64,000 bases of DNA from NCBI GenBank assembly GCA_905220665.1, contig CAJNAR010000164.1:744001-808000 (forward strand). Reading direction: 5' to 3'. Positions 32,228 to 42,859 of the stretch are shown in pieces. The stretch comes from Albugo candida. Taxonomy: Eukaryota; Oomycota; Peronosporomycetes; Albuginales; Albuginaceae. The position numbers and the translations under genes were made by a program. Every line of letters begins with the position of its first letter. Position 1 is the first letter of the stretch. The notes under the pieces were generated by a model. The model was not told where the DNA came from. It saw only the letters and a program-made list of their open reading frames with translations, and did not search any database.

Positions 32228-32953
32228 TTACAATAGTACAACCTTGTCTTTAGGTGTGACACAACCAAATCCAAAGTTCTGCTCACCAGCTTCTGCCAAA
32301 GCCGCTTCATTCTTCTTGTTCCTAAGTAGTCGAACACCGGCAACCACTGCTGCAATACTCAATCCAATCACGACTAGCACACATATAATCACTATTGACG
32401 TTGACGCAGTACCCTTTTTCTGATCGACAGTATTCGAGTCGTTCAAGGCCGAAGTCTTGCTCGACTGGGGCATGACCAATTTGTCCCTTGTGAATCTATC
32501 CGCATCGGTATCATTGGTTGACTTCACTATCTTGTTCGATTTCTCTCCGATCAATTCACTAGATTCTATTTGGGTCACAGGTATCGTCTGCTTATCCATT
32601 CCATTGCGCTCTGCTGATTCTGCTGATACAAGCCTGACAATGGGGACACTACCATCGGTGGTATACGTCGAGCCGTCGGGACGGATATATGTTATACCAG
32701 GGATATCTGACTGAACGCATCCCATGACGTTGAGACTATGAGGGATAATGGCGCATTCCGCAATCTGAGGACAAGATCCTATGACTGCGGCGCTGTATGT
32801 ACCGGAACATGGATGATTCTTGATACAATAGGCAACTGTTGTATTCAAAACACTAACGGAAAATTCGTTCTCTGCACAAGCAATAGAAGGAGTAAAATTC
32901 CGCAATAAGTTGAGGGAATTGAAAATAATCCATTTTGATGGCCGAAATCGCAT
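32228..32953 (-). CDS. Putative single-pass membrane protein with signal peptide
   Basis: Single exon, 241 aa. It starts MRFRPSKWIIFNSLNLL, a short basic then hydrophobic segment with a possible cleavage site after SIACA (about residue 26). A Cys-bearing ectodomain follows (CIKNHPCSGTYSAAVIGSC, CAIIPHSLNVMGC) with N-x-[ST] sites. Then come a Ser/Thr/Lys/Asp-rich stalk, one transmembrane helix at about 183-208 (STSIVIICVLVVIGLSIAAV) and a short basic cytoplasmic tail. No domain family is recognised. Type I cell-surface topology is inferred. The six closely spaced cysteines suggest disulphide bonding. It converges on the desaturase gene. Confidence 0.7.
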   Translation of the reverse strand: MRFRPSKWIIFNSLNLLRNFTPSIACAENEFSVSVLNTTVAYCIKNHPCSGTYSAAVIGSCPQIAECAIIPHSLNVMGCVQSDIPGITYIRPDGSTYTTDGSVPIVRLVSAESAERNGMDKQTIPVTQIESSELIGEKSNKIVKSTNDTDADRFTRDKLVMPQSSKTSALNDSNTVDQKKGTASTSIVIICVLVVIGLSIAAVVAGVRLLRNKKNEAALAEAGEQNFGFGCVTPKDKVVLL

Positions 32954-34429
32954 CGCGGAAGCTAACGTATTTTGAATCTATTCGGTAATTTACAGTGGCG
33001 TGAAAATGATTTATCGTATCCGGATATTTCCAACTACATAGCGTGCAATTTAAGAATTGATACAAATTGAAGATCATATGAATATGCCTACCTGATATAT
33101 TTTTGCCTCTTCAATCAACGTGAAGAGACGCACTTATAAGCTCAAAAAATGCAACCGCTTCGCGCTGCAGTGTGAAGTAGGACGAGGTTTCTCGTTTTAT
33201 TTATCAATTAGAAAACTGGTGCAGTATATGTAAATGTTAGGCTGCGTAGCCTAACCCTATCGGTCAAATCAGCTTTTTTCGGATAATGTTGCAGCTGTTT
33301 TGATTTATTTCTATGGCGCAATGCCTGACCAAAATTGTTTGCAACGTTTTTGGAATTCAGCTACTCTATTCTCTTCCAGGAATTCGTTAACTCACCCGAG
33401 AACATTGAGCAGGATGGTGGTATTATCCCACGGATGCGGTATGAGAGCTGGGTATTTGCAGATATAGACTCGACACGCAACACAATTTCGAATTGTATAG
33501 GGGAGACGTCGAAGCTCTATGCAGCTCCCTTCCCCCCTCTCTCTTATAGTTTGTACCGGTAGATAATTGAAGGATGACAGCCATTTGGACTGATCACCAA
33601 ATAGTTTAGCCTTTTGTATACCTCGGAAAAATCATAATATTGCAGCCGTGACTAATACGATGAAAAAGTCAGCAATTTCGGGGCACAATCTGTTTTCCGT
33701 ACTTGACAATTGTTTTTCCTTTTTGTTCTATTATGCCTCTTGCTGCACTTCAGACTTGACAACTGATACGACCTAGCTGACTGCAACGATTACCACCACT
33801 CTAGGAAGGACTAATTACAGCACAGTGGTAGTCAGTGCTGCCCATGATAGTACCGTGTGCCGCATATCCCACACTACACCCTCATCGTAGAAGTGTCTTG
33901 ACAATTCCTTTGAGGGTATGTAAATGCTACTAAAAGCTTCCTGCTTCAAGATATCGGAGGCTGCTTGGTGTTTGCAACATTTTGACATTTGTATGGAATA
34001 AATCCCCACCGTTTCACGCTTATAACGCTTAATGAAAGCATACGAGTTGATAATGATGAATATCAAATGCGAAGCCGTTTGTGAACTTTCTGCATGGTTG
34101 TGATGTATGTATTACGCTATGCGACTTTATTATCGTCGGAGGAACCTACTAAGACGCGGTTCGGCGCACGAAGTAGAGGTAGTGCATGCACATCCAAGTG
34201 CAGTGAGACCCGACTTGGTGCTTAATTTTATTGAGATACTGTCTCGAGGTGTGGAACTCTTTCTATCTTAGGAGTCATTGTAATGTGAACCGCAAATCAA
34301 TTGTCAAGTAAATAGTACTCATGTATACTTCTCGAAATGTGGATGAGACTTGATGGATATAACTCTTATCCGTAACAAATTCTCATCAAAACGCATCTGT
34401 CCATCATGAGTTATGCTATAAAATACTCC
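32954..34429. other. Largest gene-poor gap of the window
   Basis: About 1.5 kb. Only scattered short frames are present (for example 33335-33562 plus, 33815-34066 minus), with no family resemblance, no tRNA-like cloverleaf and no obvious long repeat. It is flanked by the 5' end of the leftward membrane protein and the 3' end of the leftward Ser/Lys-rich gene, so it contains at least one promoter and one terminator. A non-coding RNA or a fast-evolving small secreted protein gene would not be visible to me. Confidence 0.4.
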
Positions 34430-35774
34430 TCACGAGTCTTCAAAAACCTCATTTTCGTAATCTCCCTCATTCTCGTAAATTGAGTCCACGTTATTTCCAT
34501 TTGATGGCGAGTCTGTCTCCGACTGTCTGCTCGTTTCCTTTTCAAAATGTGACGAACTTTGCTTATCAACCTCGCAAGTATAAGTCGGCGCCTCAAGTTC
34601 TCGGAGCATCTCGAGCGCCTGGCGGTGCTCTTCCCTCAAATCCGCCAATGAGACTCCATTTCGATTCCTCACGGGCTGCTTTGACTTTTTCAAGCTAACA
34701 ATTCTCATCACACTCTTACTTTGTCTGCTACTTGTATCGTGGCTGTCTTTGCTCATATTTCCAATGATACTCTTCTTACACTCCAAACTTAACGTTGTAG
34801 CACATTGCCTACGTGTCGAGCGATTAGAGCGCATTATCTGCTTCAGTTCTTGATACTTTTCAGCCAGCGACATCTGAGATAGCGGCAGCAATGGAACCTT
34901 CACGGAAGTATGTGTGGACTCATGTCTACCGAGCTCGTGCGGACACGTTTGTATACGGGCTGGAGCAGTGGAATTACTTCCATTTTCCTGATTTACCGAT
35001 ACTGTCCCTACATTTGTCGGTAATTTCGATCCGGACTTGCGGTCATGAGGCTTGTCTGTCTGATCAGAATTTCGAATGAAATAATTGGATTCCATCGGCA
35101 TTACACGCAAACTTGTATCACTTCGAGAGGAAGGGAACGATCTCTCCGATTTCCCAACTGAATGCTTCGACTTCACGACCCCTTCTTTCTCTAATGTGCC
35201 TCTTTGACTTCCGCTTTTAAGAACCGGAAGGCGTGATTCTGACTGAGAATTCTTCCCAGCCTTTAATGTTGACACAGAGAACTTGGCATCATGCTCACTA
35301 AATGCTTGAATGGTTGATTCCGGATGGAACAATCCATCGGCTGCAGCATCAATCCCAGAATTCGAAAGAGCTGCAGCCGGGCGGTCTCCTTGAGTGCGTT
35401 TTAACCGATCCGCTGAGTACCGTATAGCCTCAACATCTGTTGTCTGAGGTTCATCTACAGCCTCTCTATTCGTATTTTTCACTACTAAAGCAACCGTGAA
35501 ATAAACAATTTAAATGACCAAAGGGCGTAATATACCTGAAAGTTTGCGCTCTATGACTGGATGCAGCTGATTCGAGACGGTCGATTTGACTCTGCTCAGC
35601 CGACTTAATCGCGTTTGCTCTGATTTCTGCCTGTAAGCCAAAATAATTGTCAATAATACGGCCAGAAGTTATCAAATAAATTGACTGTACATCATCATCG
35701 TATTTAGCCTCGAATTCTTCTTTGGATCCGCCCAATTGTATGCCATCACGTTCCGACTCACAAAGGCTCACCAA
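34430..35774 (-). CDS. Unrecognised Ser/Lys-rich protein, start codon not found
   Basis: Two exons inferred: an open segment from about 35774 to 35536, then 35465-34430, joined by removing a 70-nt intron (donor GTATAT, acceptor AATAG) to read AQTFREAVDEPQTT. The product is about 425 aa, mostly polar and probably disordered, with two predicted helical stretches (QSQIDRLESAASSH and SLADLREEHRQALEMLRELE). No family is recognised. The first exon contains no in-frame ATG; the open frame begins with a TTG only 5 nt after the stop of the E(z)-like gene on the same strand. An upstream exon, non-AUG initiation or co-transcription with E(z) are possible explanations. Confidence 0.5.
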
Positions 35775-35779
35775 ACTAA

Positions 35780-38546
35780 TTATATCCCTTTCGACTGCTC
35801 GTCACGACTCATCAGTTGCGTAATCTGAGTCCATTCTGGAACAACGTCTCGAAACCCATAGTCGAACAACAATTCTTCCCCTTGGATAATAACCTTTTTT
35901 GCGTAAAATCCGATACGATGGTGCCCACTCACATTCATAATAATAGCCTCAACATTGGGTCGAGTAGATGAGTGATTCACAAATTTACTCTTATTTCCGA
36001 TTTGAGTCGCATCGATCACACGATCCTCATTTAAATCGAATAAGTAGCTCAATTTTGAGGAATCGTAGACATTTCCTCGACGTTCGGCTTCGTCTTGGGA
36101 TAATAAAGCGCCATTGTATTCGCAAATAAACTTTCCTAAGGAGAGTTTTGTAGCTGCAAACGCTCCGTAGCCGTGTGTCTTAGAGACAGCCACACGCAAT
36201 GTTGCAGATTGTCCACTTAGAATGTTGGCATTACCGCACATTTGCTCAGTAGCAGCTTCCATACGATTCCAGTTGGCTGCGATATTGACCACCCCGCATG
36301 TAAAGCATTTGTCGGGATCACACTCCCGATTCGCCGCAAAGCAGGGACACGAGACAGAGCCGCAAGCACCGAAGGCACACTGACATCCAGGAAATCGATT
36401 CGGACAATCCCTCGGACATTGACAGGCTTTCTCGCAGAAATGGTCCCGTTGCATACAACTGCAAGCATTCGAGTCACACGATTGAGTATGTCGACACGGT
36501 TTATATTCGTGTGAGGCTGCACGGTCACGGACTCGCTGGATCCTTGTTCCATATAAGTGTTGTGTATGAACACGTTGAACATCAAATTGCATGTTGTAGC
36601 CGACAGACCGGAAAGCGGATCGATTTGCAATTTCAGCCAACCATAGCTGTATTTGCGTTTTCTGAGGCTTTTTCGATGCAGCCAGCGTATTTGAGCTGCA
36701 TATAGCTCTATTTCTTCTAAAATTGATATTTTGTTCCAAGTGCGAGTTATTGGCTAACGTCCATTCGCAAACGGTACTTTCGATCTTTTCATTCACAAAT
36801 TCCATAGATGATAAAATTCCACCGTAATCACTCGCATCTCTTTGTTCGCATTTATAAATTTTCAGCGGTAAAATAGGTTTGATTTCCTCTGTACTTCGAG
36901 AGATTTCACGCAGAAAAGAAGATGCTTTAGTGCACACTGCGGTCGACATTCGGTTGGATCGACGCAAACTTTGATCCGGTGTGTCCATAAAAACTTCTGG
37001 TTCCTGTTCAGGCTCCATAAATCCGAGCATTGAAGGGTATTCAGGGTCCTGGCGACGACGAGGGATGCCAATATTCACTCCATGCAGTAGACAGTGATAC
37101 GAGTAACATTGCCGACAAAACAAACGCGCGATTTGGCTTGATTCTTCACACTCTAGTTGCCCGGAGGCACTGTGAGGGTGCCAGTAAGGCTTCAATCGTG
37201 ATCGAAGAGTTGCGATCTCTATACGAGATGACGTGATGGTTGCATTCTTTGCTTGTTGCCGTCGCTGTAACTCGCAGTAATCAGTCTCAGGCTGAGAGAA
37301 GAGCTTCCATTTCTTTAACCACCGCATAAAGCTCGGAATCTCCTGGAAGTTCGCAACCAAATACCGAAGACAGTACTCTTTTCTCTCATCGTCCAATGCG
37401 CTACAACACTCCTCTTTTCGTAGTAATTGTATCCCCTCATTATCGATCTGATTCGAGTTGCTCATTGAAAACGGCGCTGAACGTATGATTGGATCATCTT
37501 GAACTGGATAAAGCTCATTAGCGCCGACAGATGCTCCCATTTGTGGCAGCACCGGAAGCTCACAGAGATATAAATATCGACGTGGTTGAAGCTCTTCTTC
37601 TATAAACCGATTTGATATGTAGTCTTCACGACCTTGCCAATATTTTGGAGCATTTTCCCTTGTATTTTGACGCTGTAAACACGCTCGTTGTGCCGTAACA
37701 ATCCGCTTTTCAACGATCCTGAGTGGGATTTCTTTCTTTGAATCTCTCACGAGATTATGAATATCGATACGATACGATTGCGCTTTTTCGAGATGCATTT
37801 TCACTTGTTTACGTGCTCTCTGAAGAATGAAAGAAACCCGAGCGCGATGACACACATCCATTAATTCTGTGATTTTGCAATTGGCTTCTCTGACTCGAAT
37901 TTCTAATTCATCCTCGTTCACTACCGCCTTCTACAAATAAATTTGATGAGTTAAAAAGTCAGAGTCATTCATTTGACACTCGTACCTGTTGTGAGGGAAA
38001 CAGCGGGTGATTTAATCGGATGAGAATCCCGCAGTCAGATTCGATCGTATTGCTCCTATCGAAATCCGCCAGTGGAACATCCAACGCGGTGTCAAATGGT
38101 ACACATTTGTTCTCCACGGGATTCAATATATTACCAGGTGCTCGTTGGAAATACAATCGTCGCCAATGAGAGCAATGGATCGAATAAGAAGAGATTGATA
38201 ATGCGTCAATAAGTGATTTTTGAGACTCGTCATACCGTTTTCGACTTGGTACCGGCAAGTCGGACGTACTATTGTCACGTATACGCTTTCGACTGCCACC
38301 ACACGTTTTAGTAGACAGACTGAAGACATTCTGATGCCGAGATGCTCGATCATGTCGTCGTTTACTTGGCGGAGGAGCATCGTTGGATGGATGTAGGTGT
38401 GGAGAGGAAATGATAGAGCTGTCATGTTGTTCGATTTGGGCGGAGATCACTTTGGAGAATGGAATTTTGGGACCAATAGTTTGCAGTGAAGTATGCAGGT
38501 GCGTTTGTACTGAATTGCAAACTGGATTGGTACTTATTGATTTCAT
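35780..38546 (-). CDS. Enhancer-of-zeste-like SET histone methyltransferase
   Basis: Two exons: 38546-37986 and 37930-35780 (2712 nt, 903 aa). The first exon encodes a Ser/basic-rich region without a known domain. The second opens with a helical segment (EDELEIRVREANCKITELMDVCHRAR). Near 450 lies a Cys-rich motif like the MCSS region of EZH proteins (CRQCYSYHCLLHG). Near 665-735 is a CXC (pre-SET) zinc cluster (CDSNACSCMQRDHFCEKAC, CQCPRDCPNRFPGCQC). The C-terminal SET domain is at about 765-880 (GYGAFAATKLSLGKFICEY, NKSKFVNHSS, HHRIGFYAKKVIIQGEELLF, DYGF) with the cofactor motif N-H-S and catalytic tyrosine region intact. Expected activity: H3K27 methylation as catalytic subunit of PRC2. Confidence 0.92.
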
Positions 38547-39023
38547 TTCAGATGATGCAATTGAATGAGGAGTGATTATAAGGTACGATTAAAGCATGCA
38601 AGAAGAAGAGCACGTGCAAAAGTATCGCTGGCATGCGCTGGAAAATGCGCGAATTCAGGCAGCATTGATTGGATGATAATGACCCTTCGTGGTTTCAGAT
38701 TGGTGGAAATCGTATGGAAGACAACAGTGAGCCACTTCATGCACTCAAATGCGCTGATGCCAGCCACTCTTGCGTGGTGTACCACACACAAGTATACATC
38801 GTATAGTCTGGTATCAGACGTACTTTTGACAGGCATTAAGTACGTGTGAAAGCGTACCACTCGAATGCAAATATAATCGCGGCGATTCGCACGCAATTTC
38901 TGGCGAATGTCTCCACTTGTTCCTTGCATCCCATTGCGTCAATTAACATCCATCGAATAGAAACTGGTGTACTTCAATTACGCTTCCTCAAATCCTTCTC
39001 AAAAAGCACAAAAGGACGTCACA
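38547..39023. other. Divergent intergenic region (E(z)-like / MAP3K-like)
   Basis: 477 bp between two divergent start codons. A 117-codon frame on the minus strand (38929-38576) and overlapping plus-strand frames are present but show no family resemblance. The minus one could be a 5' exon of the E(z)-like gene, since a GTACCT donor ends it near 38585, but this is not supported further. Confidence 0.4.
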
Positions 39024-42000
39024 ATGCAGCCAAAGACACCACTCCAACGACATCCTCACAAAACAGCCCGAGCGGATTCACGCACACGATCGAAAGATCG
39101 ACAAAACATGCGTCGCCCATTTGCATTCCCTTTCAAAGAAGACACTATTCGGATCGTTGGAGATTGCTTTGTACGTTCTTTTCACTTCTTTGTCTACAAA
39201 TGATTATGTTTGCTCATTTACCCTCTTCTACATTGGAAAGCGTAGCAACTTGGTGTGGAAATCGGACGTGGTGGATTTGGAATTGTGTATGCAGCGTTAG
39301 ACCTCCGTAATGGACGCTCTGTTGCGATAAAAGAAGTTTCTTTGCATGATATCGACAAGGAAGAGCTTGTTTCCATCGAGGTATCATTACATGTATATAT
39401 ATGCATTCCTACAGGCTTATCAATACTCGTGTACTATCATATGATAGAGTGAAATAAGCTTACTCAAGAAATTAAATCATGAAAACATTGTCAAATATCA
39501 CGACACCATCAAGACCCAGGCTTCTCTGTTCATCATTTTGGAGTATATGGAGAACGGATCGCTCGCTCAATTCATCAAAAAGTTTGGAAATCTGTCAGAA
39601 ACACTCGTGGCAATGTACATCACACAGGTTTTGCGTGGATTGGCTTACCTCCACGAGCAAGGCGTTCTCCATCGCGATGTCAAAGGCGCCAATATCCTCA
39701 CAACCAAAGACGGACTCGTCAAACTCGCAGACTTTGGAGTCGCTGTAAAGCTCAATGAAACCCAAAAGTCCAATTCCGTTGTCGGATCACCGTATTGGAG
39801 TGAGTACCTTCCAAATCGTCTGATAGCACCAACTCGCTCAATCTCTTGCATCGCTAGTGGCACCCGAAGTGATTGAGATGTCTGGCTGGTCCTTCGCTTC
39901 GGATATTTGGAGTGTCGGGTGCACCATTATCGAGCTTCTTACGACAAAACCGCCCTATTTTGACTTGGCGCCTATGGCCGCACTTTTCCGAATCGTTCAG
40001 GATGATCATCCTCCACTTCCCGAACGTATTTCTCCGGTACAATCCCACGCCCAATCTCTCATTTTGTTATCTGATCTCTCGTGCAGGCACTTGACGATTT
40101 CATAATGAAATGTTTCATGAAGGAACCTCATTTACGAGCTTCCGCGGAAGAGCTTTTAACTCACCCTTGGATCGCTCAAATACCCAAAAACAAAGTGGAA
40201 CAGAGCTCCCAATTAGTCGTCGAACATATCACTTCGCTTTTGGACAGAGATTCCATGCTCAATACCATCAAATTGTACGAGAAAGATAAACAAATCGATT
40301 TCAAGTTATCGCCTCCCAAGGAATCCGATCAAAGTGAGCGACAATTAAGCTCGAGCTCGAGCTCAGACGGCGAGGATTGGAATCACGAATTCGACTCTGT
40401 GGAAACGGAAATGGAAACTATAGCGAAAGACATAAGCAAAAGTATAGAGAAAGTCTCAACTCGTCCATTTCAACTCAGTACGGAGGATGCAAAAGCGCTT
40501 TTTGAAGATAAATATTGGAATGATTCCGTGCCGATCGAGACTCAACCTGTCTCTGAACTGGGAATGACGCGATCTAACCTCAATATGCAGCTATCCCCAT
40601 CCAGTGAGCAACTCGAAATGCATTTCACATGGGGCGATACGTGTATTTTACCATTAGAAGCGCCGAGAACGAAATTGGATTCCTTTTGCGAATTAGAAGA
40701 CGACGAAAGTTTTGGCGATATCGACGAACAGCAGCTCTTACACGCAGCACAAGCAAAATTGAAATCGATTCCGAGTGACGACACAACAGCTTCAGGCACG
40801 TTTTCCTCTTTTCTTTTCGTATCGTGCAACTCGCTGTCATCTCTTCGCAGCCGAACAATTGACAGACACATTGCCAAATGACAAAAGCCCAACGCCTTTA
40901 AGTCTTCGCGATACGTTTTTCGACACGGAAATGGATTTCGAATATACGAGCACACGCGATAGCAATCAGCAAGTGACAAATCGCGTCATCGATCTTCTCG
41001 CATGCCTGGACCCTAGCAAGGAAGATGCTGTCATCCTGCAAGCCTGCCAAGACCTGGTACGCTTCCCATCTTCTCATCCGCTTCCCATCTTCTCATCCGC
41101 TTCCCACTCCATTAAACGCTCTTCCTGCAGCGTGACATTCTTCAGTCTCATCCTGCACTCACAAGCGATCTCATGCTGCATGCTGGAATCATTCCCAACA
41201 TTATGGAAGCACTCGAATTCAAAAAACTCGACGTTCTGTACGCATTTCTCCAAGTGATCAATCTCGTGCGTGCATTTCTTTCTCTTCCCATTTCCTCCAT
41301 TTCGAACGAGTTTTTATGTCAGATCACGGAAAACAATCAAAAGTTTCAAGAGAATCTCGCGCTCGTAGGCTTTATCCCAATGATTATCAAGCTCACACAC
41401 TCGCGACAGCTCGAGAATCTCCATTTTATCAGTTCGGATGAAGCAGACTTTCGCAGTTCGACCGCTTCTTTCGACGCACATGCGCCCACTTATACGAATT
41501 TGATCCGTTTGGAAGCCGCGAAATTCGTAAAGAAAAGCTGTGGCACAAGTGTTTTGACACTGCAAATGTTTATCGCATGTGGCGGTCTTCCCGTTTTAGT
41601 GGATTTCCTCGCTTCCGATCATTCTCGTGCTTCCGTATCGGAACAAAACGATTTATGTCGCGTGGCAATGGAAGGAATCGAATCCGTTTTCACACTTCAA
41701 ACAATTCCCAAAAACGATATTTGTCGACTTTTTGTGAAAGCGAATCTTTTTGGCAAATTTATTGTCGTATTCGATCAAATTGTCACATGCGTTCATCGCG
41801 AATTCTTCGAAATGGAGATGGAATCGTGGACAATCGACGATCTCATGCGCACATGTGACATCTTCTTACTCTTCTCGCAAGGCGATGCCATCGTGAAAGA
41901 GTACATGTGCGATCGTATCGTTCTCAATGGAATGCTGAAAGCTCTCGTGTGTCCCAGCGTCATGGAATGTCTCGATCCACAGCATCAAAGGTATGCCCGC

Positions 42001-42858
42001 GCCGATCGCTATGTCACAATTATCATCAAAGTACTCAAATGTCTTCGGAATCTCAGTATGGAGCCATCGACTTTGGAGCATCTCGACCAAGCTGGCGCCA
42101 TCCAAACACTGGTCTTCTTATTGTCGCACACCGCTCTTGGCGCACGACGTAAAGAGATTGAAAATGTGATCTTACAATCGATGTTTTATCTCTGCCGAAT
42201 CAATCGCAAACGACAAACAAACGCGGCGCAAGCGGGTGTCATTCCATCGCTCGCCAAAGTGATTCAAGAAGGCTCTCCATTGAAACAATTTGCGCTTCCA
42301 ATTCTCTGCGATCTCATTTACGCGTCACCGACAGCGAGGAGCCATTTATGGGCACATCATTGCGTGTTGTTATTTCTCAATTTGTTGGAAGATACGTATT
42401 GGCATATCGACGCAATCAAATCGCTGAGTGTGTGGCTCGTTCACGACACATTGCAAATGGAAAATGTGCTTTTGCTTCCCACACACTTTTCCAAACTGAT
42501 TCGATCCTTTCAACGCGCACAGGACACTGAAATGGAAAAGCTTTTGGAACCGCTTTTAGAGATTATGACGCGTTCTGTGCGTTTGAATCAAACGTTTGGA
42601 CGAAGCGGATTGTTCGTAATAGAAGTGCTCACACGTCTCCATGTGGCGTCCAAAGCGATTGTGAAGAAACATCTCATCAAAATGATTCAAAGTCTGTTCG
42701 AATCGCATTCGGCGCCATTGCATTTCGTTGTGGAATACAATTTGTATCCGATCGTATTTGCGCTCGCACAAGACGCGAATACTCTCATTTTAGTCAAAGA
42801 AATCGCTTCTCAGCTGTTGGAAGCCATTCTATTGACAGCAGCAATGAGCGGTGTGTGA
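39024..42858 (+). CDS. MAP3K-epsilon / Cdc7-type kinase with ARM-repeat C-terminus
   Basis: Eight exons: 39024-39170, 39246-39380, 39448-39799, 39858-40036, 40087-40774, 40851-41056, 41131-41265, 41323-42858 (3378 nt, 1125 aa). STE-type kinase domain at about 49-310: glycine loop [11 protein letters not shown], catalytic lysine in [26 protein letters not shown], catalytic loop [44 protein letters not shown]. An acidic Ser-rich linker follows. From about 600 an armadillo-like helical solenoid runs ([64 protein letters not shown]). Kinase plus ARM is the layout of plant MAP3K-epsilon and the Dictyostelium/yeast SIN kinase Cdc7, so a role in cytokinesis or polarity signalling is inferred. Confidence 0.93.
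41060..41106 (+). repeat. 19-bp direct tandem repeat inside a MAP3K-like intron
   Basis: Two perfect copies of cgcttcccatcttctcatc (41060-41078, 41079-41097) plus a partial third, within the 74-nt intron 41057-41130. The unit is pyrimidine-rich and adds to the polypyrimidine tract. Removing one unit would leave a 55-nt intron, close to the size typical of this window. Confidence 0.9.
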
Positions 42859-42859
42859 C

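Noticed and set aside
40348..40364. Palindromic agctcgagctcgagctc as a regulatory site
   Set aside because: It encodes part of a serine run in the MAP3K-like linker and is best seen as a coding microrepeat.
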